A stretch of 64,000 bases of DNA from Actinostola sp. cb2023 (Eukaryota > Cnidaria > Anthozoa > Actiniaria > Actinostolidae): NCBI GenBank assembly GCA_033675265.1, contig JAUJYZ010001510.1:232001-296000 (forward strand), written 5' to 3'. The position numbers and the translations under genes are program-made. This document shows positions 25,368 through 36,070 of the stretch, one piece after another. Position 1 is the first letter of the stretch. The number at the start of each line of letters is the position of its first letter. The notes beneath the pieces were generated by a model, which had not been told where the DNA came from, ran no database searches, and saw nothing but the letters and a program-made list of their open reading frames with translations.

Positions 25368-26345
25368 TATATGTTGTTTTCTACGGTTGTTGTTTTCTAT
25401 GGTTGTTGTTGTTTTCTATGGTTGTGGTTTTCTATGGTTGTTGTTTTCTATGGTTGTGGTTTTCTATGATTGTTGTTTTCTATGGTTGTTGTTTTCTATG
25501 ATTGTTGTTTTCTATGGTTGCTGTTTTCTATGGGTGTTGTTTTCTATGGTTGTTGTTTTCTACGGTTGTTGTTTTCTATGGTTGTGGTTTTCTATGGTTG
25601 TTGTTTTCTCTGGTTGTTGTTTTCTCTGGTTGTTGTTTTCTATGATTGTTGTTTTCTATGTGTGCTGATTTCTATGGGTGTTGTTTTCTATGATTGTTGT
25701 TTTCTATGGTTGCTGTTTTCTATGGTTGTTGTTTTCTATGGTTGTTGTTTTCTACGGTTGTTGTTTTCTATGGTTGTGGTTTTCTATGGTTGTTGTTTTC
25801 TCTGGTTGTTGTTTTCTCTGGTTGTTGTTTTCTATGATATTTTGTTTTCTATGGTTGCTGATTTCTATGGGTGTTGTTTTCTCTGGTTGTTGTTTTCTCT
25901 GGTTGTTGTTTTCTCTGGTTGTTGTTTTCTCTGGTTGTTGTTTTCTCTGGTTGTTGTTATCTATGATTGTTGTTTTCTATGGTTGCTGATTTCTATGGGT
26001 GTTGTTTTCTATGGATGTTGTTTTCTATGGTTGTTGTTTTCTATGGTTGTTGTTTTCTATGATTGTTGTTTTCTATGGGTGTTGTTTTCTATGGTTGTTG
26101 TTTTCTACGGTTGTTGTTTTCTATAGTTGTGGTTTTATCTGGTTGTTGTTTTCTCTGGTTGTCGTTTTCTCTGGTTGTTGTTTTCTATGATTGTTGTTTT
26201 CTATGGTTGCTGATTTCTATGGGTGTTGTTTTCTATGGCATGTTGTTTTCTATGGTTGTTGTTTTCTATGGTTGTTGTTTTCTATGGTTATTGTTTTCAA
26301 TGGTTGTTGTTTTCTATGGTACGGTTGTTTTTTTTGTATGGTTGT
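25368..26345 (+). repeat. 15-bp minisatellite (TGTTTTCTATGGTTG), about 65 copies
   Basis: Almost 1 kb of a 15-bp unit. Because 15 is divisible by three and the unit has no stop, long meaningless open frames (FSMVV, FYGCC peptides) appear. Variants (CTCTGG, CTATGA, CTATGG) occur in blocks, suggesting larger repeated units within the array. Confidence 0.92.
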
Positions 26346-26463
26346 ATATAAACTTTAAATAATTGTTGCTGTACGTTATATAATTATATTATATATTATT
26401 TTATAGCGTCACCAACTGGTAGGCTACTTGTGGCCAGCTAGATGCTTGACACTCAAATATAGT

Positions 26464-26560
26464 TATTGATTGATTGATTGATTGATTGATTAAATATATT
26501 AACTATTAACAATTCATCCATCCATCCATCCACCTATCCGTCCGTCCGTCCGTCCATATT
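26464..26560 (+). repeat. Tetranucleotide microsatellites
   Basis: GATT repeats at about 26464-26492, then CATC and CGTC repeats at about 26512-26556. Confidence 0.8.
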
Positions 26561-26680
26561 CCCTCTAACCATTATCTCAGTGTTTTAAAATATTATTTTC
26601 CTTCCTACTTTTCCCTTTATTCAAAAGAAGCATTTAATTCAGCCGAGCAAGTGATTATGATTCCGCGCTTGTTATATAGC

Positions 26681-26813
26681 TACCGCATAAAGTTACCGAC
26701 TTTGAACCGTACACGAGCTTATTGAGTTAAAAAAAAGCACATAAACAAGGCAGAGAGACTAAACAAACTCAATAAGCTCGTGTACGGTTCAAAGTCGGTA
26801 ACTTTATGCGGTA
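26681..26813. repeat. Perfect 48-bp inverted repeat (hairpin)
   Basis: 26681-26728 and 26766-26813 are exact reverse complements over 48 bp, separated by 37 bp with a purine-rich left part. No mismatch was found, so it is either young or maintained. No clear target-site duplication. Confidence 0.85.
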
Positions 26814-26821
26814 TCAAGAAG

Positions 26822-27152
26822 TAAAGGTAAAAATATTAAAATATATGTTTACCTTGTTCTTGATAAGGTTCTTCCCTCCTCTACTCGTGGATTTATTGTT
26901 GTGTGTGCGGCCTTAGAATGATGTGGGCTTGTTTGTCGCTCATACTAGCCCAAGCCGATCTATTGTTGGGTTATTTATCCCAGCCCACCTCGGCTGTCAA
27001 AACCACCACTTAGTCAGTGTGACTGACTTAACATTCTATTTCCGTCGCGTCGGGAAGTGCTTTCTGTTTTCATTCTTCTTTTGTCATTTATTTTCCTCGA
27101 GAATGACAAGAACAAGCGATTACTGAGCAGAAGTCCGTGCCAACATAAAAAC

Positions 27153-27223
<71 letters not shown>

Positions 27224-28326
27224 TATATTTATGATAATAATTATTATAATAATTAAATATTTATATGGCGGAAATTCGCATATGGTTTCGATATGATCAA
27301 ATGCGCCTCATATAACAACAACATATGTTTACCAGTCTAGCTACTCGTTGGCTACTCGGGCCATCATAACAACAAGTGAATTCGGTCGAGAGAAAGGTTC
27401 AGATACGAATCAGTTTTTCTAGAAGTCTTTAATAATTAGGGACCGCTTTCCTTTGTGAAAACAGTAATCGAGAGCGCATTAATGGATATGCGACTCACAG
27501 TCTCAGAAAAGAAGATTCTTAGAGAAGATGATAACGCAAGCTCGTCCGGAAATACAATGCTTAAAAACATCATTATACCCAAAACAAGTAAGTCTGCCTG
27601 AGATTTCCATAAAGATGAAATGTTTGTTTAGGAAGTCCGACTTTATCATAGCTTAGGTATCCTTAATTCATTTGTCTTCAGATCCACGTTAATGAAAAAG
27701 CTAGTGCCTATTTCACATGGGCACTCTAATCCACCTCCTCTAATCAAGTGACGTCATAGGTGCACGTGATTTGGCATCTAGTCAGTAAGATAAAGCAGGT
27801 GTACTCGACTATAAATGTAAGACTCTTTTTAATGTAGAATCTGTACGCTTTATGCATAAATCCGCTTGGCTCGACAGATGATATTAGAAGATATCAAAGA
27901 TTTGATTTCCACTGGCTTAGAGAAAGTCTAATCAGCTTACTGTAGCTTCAGTACACTGAATGGTTTAAAATAAAGAGCTTAAGAGAGAAAAAGCTGATAC
28001 AACGCGAATATTTCAACACTGGGGCAGAAATATCAACAGTGCAAGTAACCCGATGGCTTAAACAAAGGCTTTAGAACTCATTATTTGAAGAGAAAACAAG
28101 ACAAATACGTGTTACATGCTGCGTATAATAACGCACGACAGGTGCATCTAGTCATAAGCCACAATCATTGAACATAAATAGCCTTTGAGCAAGCCAGTCA
28201 TACCTGGCCACTTAGATAACTCAGCCAGTACAAGTAGCAGACAAACCAACAGCAGAAATACAGATGAATCAAGCATAAAAAGACGAGAAAGTGAAGTCAA
28301 GGTTCCCGAAAACGTCAAACCGCAAA
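26822..28326. other. No clear gene; contains an (AAT)n microsatellite
   Basis: (AAT)n occupies about 27153-27222. The rest is AT-rich, without a convincing ORF or RNA gene. The last few hundred bases may hold upstream exon or promoter sequence of the GPCR gene, but no signal is decisive. Confidence 0.4.
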
Positions 28327-29229
28327 ATGATTACTGGAAACTTGTGGATTTCTATCATTCTTGGCTTCATTGGAGCAATTATAACAGTTGAGAATTTACT
28401 TGTTTGCTATGTTGTTTATCGCAACAGAAACCTTCGTACATTTACTAACGGTTTCATCGTCTCTCTTGCTCTTTCTGACGCATTGTTTGGCGGCGTGTTG
28501 TTGCCACTAGAGCTAGGAGATGACGGAGCAGCGAAAGAGTACATCAAGTCCATAATTCTACAAGCCAATGTATTGAACCTTCTCGCTGTTACGCTTGATC
28601 GTTACCTAGCTGTGTTGGTTCCTCTGAGGTATCTTGAAATCATGGATAAACATTTCCTGAAGCTCCCACTTGCTGCTTGGATTACTCCAGTGTTAATTTC
28701 TTTGATCCCGTTAAGTTGGGAAAATGATTTCAGTAGCGTGGCACACCGAGTATTTCTTTTCTGCATTCTCATCTTCGGCATCGTTATTCCCTATGCCTTG
28801 ATCTTATGTGCCTATGTGCGTATTTTTAGAGAAGTTGCGCGTCTAGTAAAAAGTCTTGCTGCTTCAGCAATGCAGAACTACCCAGTGGATGGCCGAGTCA
28901 TGGAAGAAAGAGGCCGCGTTCACAGTGAGGCGAGAGTGACGCGTATATTTGCTGTTATCGCCGCCATTTTCGTCGTTAGTTGGATGCCCGTCATCTACAT
29001 GACAACGGCCGAGGCTATTCAACGTCCTGACATAGTGCCAGAGGAACTAGTCACAATTTCATGGTTTACCCTTGTGATCGGTTCATTCCTTAATGCCCCA
29101 ATTTACGCTTTATTTAAAGCCGACTTTCGTAAGACATTCAGCCGAATGCTTTGCCGAAAAAAGAGATCAAGATCAGCTTGGAGACCCGAAGACTGCAGTC
29201 AACAAACTAAAGGACCTAAGTGGGTCTAA
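28327..29229 (+). CDS. Class A (rhodopsin-like) G-protein-coupled receptor, single exon (300 aa)
   Basis: Seven hydrophobic segments are present. TM1 has VENLLVCYVVYR, TM2 LALSDALF (LxxxD), and TM3 ends in LDRYLAVLVPL (DRY motif). TM5 has a helix ending in YVRIFREV, TM6 has FVVSWMP (variant of CWxP) and TM7 has NAPIYALF (variant of NPxxY). I start at the first ATG in frame, 28327. The extracellular Cys pair usually linking TM3 and loop 2 is not seen, and loop 2 is very short. It would be a plasma-membrane receptor; the ligand is unknown. The overall look is adenosine/amine-receptor-like, as in the large orphan families of cnidarians. It is the one plausible host protein gene in the window. 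Confidence 0.85.
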   Translation: MITGNLWISIILGFIGAIITVENLLVCYVVYRNRNLRTFTNGFIVSLALSDALFGGVLLPLELGDDGAAKEYIKSIILQANVLNLLAVTLDRYLAVLVPLRYLEIMDKHFLKLPLAAWITPVLISLIPLSWENDFSSVAHRVFLFCILIFGIVIPYALILCAYVRIFREVARLVKSLAASAMQNYPVDGRVMEERGRVHSEARVTRIFAVIAAIFVVSWMPVIYMTTAEAIQRPDIVPEELVTISWFTLVIGSFLNAPIYALFKADFRKTFSRMLCRKKRSRSAWRPEDCSQQTKGPKWV

Positions 29230-32200
29230 ACTAATCAATATCCTTCATACGGTAACACATGGATGTAACTCCAAGAAGCTAGTGACACGATATTGCAACA
29301 CGAAGTAGAAACATAATAACTACAACCCGAGTTAAAAACCCCTGCAGTGACACAAATCATTCTAGCTTCACATGTGTTTTACCAATCAAACCATCGTATT
29401 CAATTTGATCAAAAAAAGTCATTAGTGTTCAGAAGTCCCCATCGCTATCTGTAGCTTGCGTTGAATTCTAATTAATATATACTACATCCATCATTGTGTC
29501 CAAACTACAGCTTGAGATTTCTCAGGATTGTAATACGCTTTAGTCATATGTACATATAGTATTAGCAGACTGACACTGTCACTAGAAACCCTAGCATGAC
29601 AGTGGTGTAATATAATTGATGTTGGAGGATGTAATTGGCGTCATAACATCAGATTTTGAAAAGAGAAGAACAGCAAATATCAATGTCACTGGTGTTGTAA
29701 CACGTACAACATTACATTTTAGTCGAGCTTGATTAATTAGGATAAGCTAAGTTGGAAGTTTGGTTCAAAAATGTCATACACAACCGAAGCGGGGTTTATA
29801 TTTACCAACTGAACGAAAGTGTAAGATTAATGGTATGATATTAGCACATAGTACTGTCAGATAAACTTTCACGGTCAGGCAAATATGTTTTCTCTCAAAT
29901 CGGGTCAATTAGTTGATAAACGAGTGAGTTGGTCTCCGAGTACCACCATTACCTTTCTTTTTTATAGTGCATTGATTTCTTCTGTGGTTTCTAAAACACG
30001 ATTTTATCACGCAATCATTACAGAGGTAATCCGATCAAGCTTTTTTGGGGGGAAATAAGAAAAGAAACGTGGGGTTTTCGATATGTCACCTTGTATGACA
30101 ATTTTATACTAAATAAAAGGCATTCATTCATTCATTCGAGGTCTAGCACACTCCAGCTTGACTACTAAGCGTCGAACCTCTACACATAATTTGACAGTAT
30201 ACTGTAATACCACTACTTGAGTTTATGTTTTCTTCAAAAATACTTGATATCAATAGCGTAAAATCATATTGTATACTTTTACGGCACCGCGCGCGTACAT
30301 TTTGAGGCATCAAAACACTTATGCTTCGATAGTTTAATGGCAACGTCAAGAGAGACTTGTGCTTACCATTAACGAAACGAAATGCGTAATACACAAATGA
30401 CAAGGTTAGCTTGAACATCAGCGATGAGGGACTACCTTAATTGCGGCAGCGAAAAACTGACAAGTAATCCTATGAGATTAGGGAAAAGATAAGCCTTAAA
30501 AGAATCTTTATCACCGCTCGGTTAGAACGTAAATTTGATAAAAGTTTTTTACCTTTCCGTTTATCAAAAGGAAGGTGTTTAATTAGAAGAAATCTAGGAT
30601 ACCAAATTAATCTTGTTTAGCAATAATGCATCTAAAGTACTTTTGTCGACAACTAGAGCCATGCATGTACCATCACTGATGGCAGCAGTTTGATCCTCGG
30701 GGCATAATTCCCTTATTTTTCGTTTTGTTTTGTTTTGTTTCATTACAAAAATACGGAGACAGATACATAGAGTTAATAGCTATGTAAAAATAATAAAATT
30801 CACTGTTGCTAGGCTTGAGTGTAATATGTCCAAATTGGTAACGCTTCTCGACAACATTTCTTTCATTCAAGACATATTCTATACTTTTTCCGTGTTCTCA
30901 AAATCTCCCTTTTAACGTCAAAAGCCGCTATCAAATCCCATCAAACCGTAAAACGACAATACTAATTTCACTAAGATTTAGATAAAGCCACGACCGACAA
31001 CGAAAATGACTCATGCGGTTGCCTGTCGGCCTGTACAACAAGGGAAGCCATTTTTTTATTGAAAAGACAAAGAAAACTGAGATATTTATATGTACCTGTT
31101 AACACTTTGCTCAGCCCACCCTCATTCGTCTACTCGTTCACTTTCATCCTTCCTTTTCGGTCTTTTTTCTATCTTTCTTAGCCTAGCGACACATCACCTT
31201 CCTAGCTAGTTCTAGTATAGACTCAGCGTTGATAACTTCGAATTCTGCCATCAATGTTTGTCACCGTGTTTGATATCTCAATCATAAATCAATCATTTGT
31301 CCTTACATATAGATAGAGATAAAAATCGTTCGGCTGATAAAACTGGAAACAACACAAACGCCTTCGGCTAATAGATCTTTCAGCGCATTTTCCAACCGAC
31401 GTACACTCAAGCAAGATAAAGAAAGTGTTTCTGTAGGTTGGAATCATTACAGAGTTATCATGTTGCTTCATCAACCAAATGCTTTTAATAGCAAAGATCA
31501 GCTTTCCGACATATCGTCCATCTTCATCTGAATGGCTTAACGATCACGTCATAAAAACAAACTGAACAGAAAATAAATATAATGAGAAGGATAGAAATAT
31601 AACTGATACAATGTGTACGAAAGCTTGGTTGTTGCTATTAAAAACGTTTGGTTCAGACGAGACGAGAGGATTTCTCTTAAAGATAAAGAATATTCGTAGT
31701 CTTAACGTCTCATATATTCAGTATAACATGTTTGCATTCACACGATAGTTGTTTCATAATGAAATGCCTTTTGCAAACTTATGTTGCTTTTAGAAATATC
31801 ACAAAAAAAGCATGCATCTCTAATTGAATCGATTTAACATTTGAAGTCTTTGTTAAATCATTTGCACTCCAGCATGTTCATAATTGACGGTTCACAGAAC
31901 TCAAGCTTAAAACTCGACAATAAACTGAGTCACAATTACAATGTTAATGAAACCAAAAAAAGAATATATTATTGTAATTGTTTGGTATTTGTAAGTATAA
32001 AGATGCGGCCAAAATCCATATTTCTTCAAACATTTATTTTGACTATATTTTGTCTTCGATTGTCATTATCGTTATGTTCCCAAAACAAGGCCAGACATCA
32101 AGCTGAGTTTCACTTAATTTGTGAGAAGCCGAAATTGAAATATAGAGAATCCTTTTCATCCTCTTTGCAACCTCCAGTTATTTAAAATGCACTGACTAAG

Positions 32201-33664
32201 CAAACAAGGTCGGCGAGGGCTGAACATTGGATTAATGAATGTCTTTATTTATTCATTTACTCTAAAATTGCGTAATTACGTCAATGGTGACATATTTAAT
32301 TTATAATAATAGAAAAGGAGAAAAGACGAATCAACTATATTAATGATGAGTAATGTTAGAGCCTGGGGGCTAAATTAACTGATAAGTTTGTCCAGCCAAA
32401 TTATGCATGCATGAGGATATTCATTCATTAAAAGGAGTTGTTCATTTTCACGCAATGCCGCTAAGTCGCGTTATTTCTTATCTTTGCAGTTTCAGCATAA
32501 CCCGGCAGAAACTTACACTGTAGCCGATCTGTAATCGTTTTTGACAGGCGAAGTTAAAGCCATTAATTACCGACCTAACAAAGTGGTCATTTCAGTATTT
32601 ATTTATTTTCACAATGAATGAAGTGTTTATTTCTTGGGGTGCAATTTCGGTCGGATATTGACATCGATTAGTCAGCTTCTGGTTTTACAAGAAACTGACA
32701 CACGGCGGGATTATTGACCAAAGCTTTTATAATAACCCGGTCCACAATTCAGTCTTAATCAAAAATATGAACTCAAAACTGAACAAAAATGATGTTCGTA
32801 TTTTATTGGATTTTATTGTTTGTGGTCATTCTTTAACTACTGCTTGGCAAGGAGGATTTGCAATCATCTAAAGTAAATATAATAAATGGACAACACTAGC
32901 TGGATACAACTACAATATTGTAATCTAGACTAGATGTTAAAAGGTGTAGATTTGTATAAAACAAGTGAAAAAATAAGTTCGGTTAAGCGAGTAGACTGCG
33001 AGTGTTAAGTTAAATATATTGGTCTTTATCAATATGCGGTACCAAAAGGAGGGGGACATGGGGGCTCGCGGTATTGTGGTATCCGTCGATTTGTTAATTT
33101 GTGCGATATTACGTTATTTTTTATTTTGATTCATCCATCCATCCATCCATCCATCATGAGATCCGGTATACGCCGAATTCATAATGGCGTATTTTTAGTT
33201 TGGCGATAATAATAATAATAATAATAATAAATAGTGTTAAAGAACACTGGTCTTAACAAGAAGTCCAGTATCTACGATGAATAAACACGATACGAGTACG
33301 TAAGATGCGTACGATACGTTTCTGGTACAAATGATCACTGTCATCTAAGAAAGTACCTAGAAATAAACATTCTTGGAAAGCTTCTTTGCTGTAGACAAAA
33401 TATCATCGGAGTTATGACAGATCATGAATAGAGAGCTTTGTATGTATTTTTCAAGTGATTCCTAAAAAGCCTCGTTTAATTTTTGGTGCAATTGCACAAT
33501 TTCAAAAGTTCATATCTTGTCAAGGATTTATTATTTTGTTTCAAAACACACACACAGTATTTAGATAATCACATTCTATCATATCAAATATTTACTTTCC
33601 CAAAATGATATTTTTTGGCTTTTATGCAAATTAGAAGCAGCCATTATGAATTCGGTCTATACAA
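29230..33664. other. Gene-poor AT-rich stretch
   Basis: I found no credible coding region, RNA gene or long repeat; short ORFs here look random. A (CATC)n run lies near 33130-33155 and an (AAT)n run near 33207-33230. Confidence 0.45.
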
Positions 33665-33829
33665 GCATCAAGAGTTCCAGACTTCCGGTATTATTACAAA
33701 GGAAAAGTGAGCACCAATTCTAGACACAGGGAGCCCAAGCTATGTTTTTGCTCACTTGGTGCTCACTTTTCCTTTGTAATATTCGCACAATGCATTGCGC
33801 GCGTACCGGAAGTCTGGAACTCTTGATGC
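33665..33829. mobile_element. 165-bp foldback element
   Basis: GCATCAAGAGTTCCAGACTT at 33665 pairs with its complement ending at 33829, and a second arm (ATTACAAAGGAAAAGTGAGC) pairs with 33756-33780. The 15-bp stretch at 33781-33800 is unpaired, so one arm has an indel. Confidence 0.65.
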
Positions 33830-33967
33830 GTGTATTGCTGTATCGTCCTGGTCTGCGGTATGCGGTATTTGGCGATTTTGGGCTACGGTATTCGGTGAAA
33901 TCCAAATTTCTTTAGCGTATTTCGGTATTCTGGTGGTTTCCAAAACATTACTACTGTTGTTTTCAAA

Positions 33968-33989
33968 CCCCCCCCCCCCCCCCCCCCCC
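33968..33989 (+). repeat. Poly-C run (22 bases)
   Basis: An uninterrupted C homopolymer followed by nine A. Length in the assembly may be uncertain. Confidence 0.85.
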
Positions 33990-34091
33990 AAAAAAAAATT
34001 CCCCCGTCCCCCTCCAAAAGATCAAACTCAATAACACAAACACAAACCATAATTCTAAGAACACAAATAATCATTCCAAAACAGTAACCAT

Positions 34092-34340
34092 AATACTCCC
34101 GTTTCGAGTTTGTTTAGACACCGCTGTACTCCTTGACAAAAGACGCGTTTGCTCAGGCTTAGCCTCAATCCAGAGAATAACCCGTGCAATTAAAAATGTT
34201 TCTATTGTTGAATGTCAACACTTTTTCGCGTTCTCGTCAGTATTTGTGAATAATTTACACTGAATTGAGGCTTAGCCTGAGCAAATGCGTCTTTTGTCAA
34301 TGACAGCGGTCATCGCTTAACAACTCGAAACTGGAGTATT
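34092..34340. mobile_element. 249-bp foldback element
   Basis: The ends AATACTCC...GTTTCGAGTT and AACTCGAAAC...GGAGTATT are inverted. An inner arm GACAAAAGACGCGTTTGCTC pairs with 34264-34299 with few mismatches. The word AACACAAATAATCAT flanks it on both sides (near 34060 and 34349). Confidence 0.65.
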
Positions 34341-35087
34341 CTGACGGAACACAAATAATCATAGAAAAACACCATAATTCTAAGAACACAAATAACCATT
34401 AAAAAAAGCACGTTCGAGAGGCCTGAGAACTAGCTCAAATAGTTAGTCGAGGAAGACTGGAGAAAATAAGCCAGCAACGCCTAACTCTTATTTCGCGGTA
34501 TGTTCGCGACTCGTGCAATTTGTAAACTTTGTAAAAACGCGTGAAACTGGATATGCCAGTTTTTGAACTAGAAATCAGTGCAATTGTTTGTAAATCTTAT
34601 TTGGAGCAAACTCTAAGCATTTTAGAGTGAAGAACCACAATTTTCGGAAACGGTGTTTATATTTGATCAATGAATATGCTAATTGTCACTTTTTAGAGTG
34701 AAGAACCACAAGCAATCACGCGCTCTGATTGGTTCCTCCACTACTAGGCTTTAATTTCAGCTCGTATACCGTGAGCCGGAAAAATTAACTGTGAAAATGG
34801 ACCGATAATTTTCTGAATTTAAGAGCGAACATTTCCGTTTTTCTCGATTCATGCATGATAAAAGTAAATCCGAATAAACTACCACGGTAACTGAGTAAAT
34901 ATTTTTTAAGGACGTAAAACATTTTTTTGAATATTTCAACTTGTCAGTTCTCCGGCTTTGCATGTTTTCGAGGTCTTTTAGTGTAATTAACAAACGACAT
35001 TTTTGGCACAGACGTTTTTAAATGGTAAACACTTGATAGCCTGATTTAGTTGTACGCATTTGTAATACGTATTTCAAATAAAGGCCA

Positions 35088-35088
35088 T

Positions 35089-35120
<32 letters not shown>

Positions 35121-35152
35121 ATTATTAGGGCATCACCATTTAGGTGATGCCC
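35088..35152. repeat. (ATT)n microsatellite and 10-bp perfect hairpin
   Basis: (ATT)n at about 35088-35126 is followed directly by GGGCATCACC-ATTTA-GGTGATGCCC (35128-35152), a perfect short palindrome at the edge of the Penelope-like fragment. Confidence 0.75.
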
Positions 35153-35484
35153 TAAGGGTCAGAGAACCTAAATCCTCATTGGTCAGCCAACAAGGTGTAA
35201 TCTATAAGTTTAAATGTCCTCTGTGCGATGCAGAATACATAGGCTACACACTTCGTCATCTGCACCAAAGGATTAGTGAACACCGTTATTCTACAATCGG
35301 CAAACATCTACAAAGCGGTCATAATGTCAACCCTAAAGCCTTGGACCTGACTGACAACTTTTCCATCCTCAAGAAGTGCCAAGGAAAGTTGGACTGCCTC
35401 ATATACGAGATGTTGTTAATTAAAAAGAACAGCCCGAAGCTTAACATTCAGTCGGATTCCATCCGTGCAAAAGTATTTGTTTAA
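35153..35484 (+). pseudogene. GIY-YIG endonuclease fragment of a second Penelope-like element
   Basis: The frame to the stop at 35482-35484 contains GVIYKFKCPLCDAEYIGYTL (GIY-type start with YIG), then HQRISEHR with the conserved Arg and YEMLLIKK with a likely Glu. It is a distinct copy from the 21.8 kb element. All RT sequence is missing. A degenerate hammerhead-like sequence follows at 35596. Confidence 0.65.
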
Positions 35485-35595
35485 CTAACACTGAACTCCT
35501 GACCATTGAACATTGAACACTATTCTTATGTTAATTATGTAAATTTCGTACGAAACTTATATGTTACTCATTATTCATCTCACTTTACTTGATAA

Positions 35596-35618
35596 TGATG
35601 ACAGGATGTCATCGAAAC
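35596..35618 (+). ncRNA. Degenerate hammerhead-like motif
   Basis: TGATGA, a 6-bp stem (GATGAC with GTCATC) and GAAAC are present, but the invariant C before TGATGA is A, so the core is broken. Position, about 110 bp downstream of a GIY-YIG fragment, supports the origin. Confidence 0.35.
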
Positions 35619-35677
35619 GTAGTAGCTTAATATCACTAGTTTTTCTCCTTAACTCAATTTCTAAAGTTACCCTTATA

Positions 35678-36070
<393 letters not shown>

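Noticed and set aside
25360..26362. Open frames rich in FSMVVVFYGCC that look like membrane proteins
   Set aside because: They are the translation of the 15-bp TGTTTTCTATGGTTG minisatellite.
28185..28391. ORF overlapping the GPCR start in another frame
   Set aside because: Short, with no transmembrane or domain signal. It could be an upstream exon piece, but nothing supports it over chance.
33752..34074. ORFs with Gly or Pro runs on both strands
   Set aside because: They arise from the poly-C run and the foldback element at 33665-33829.
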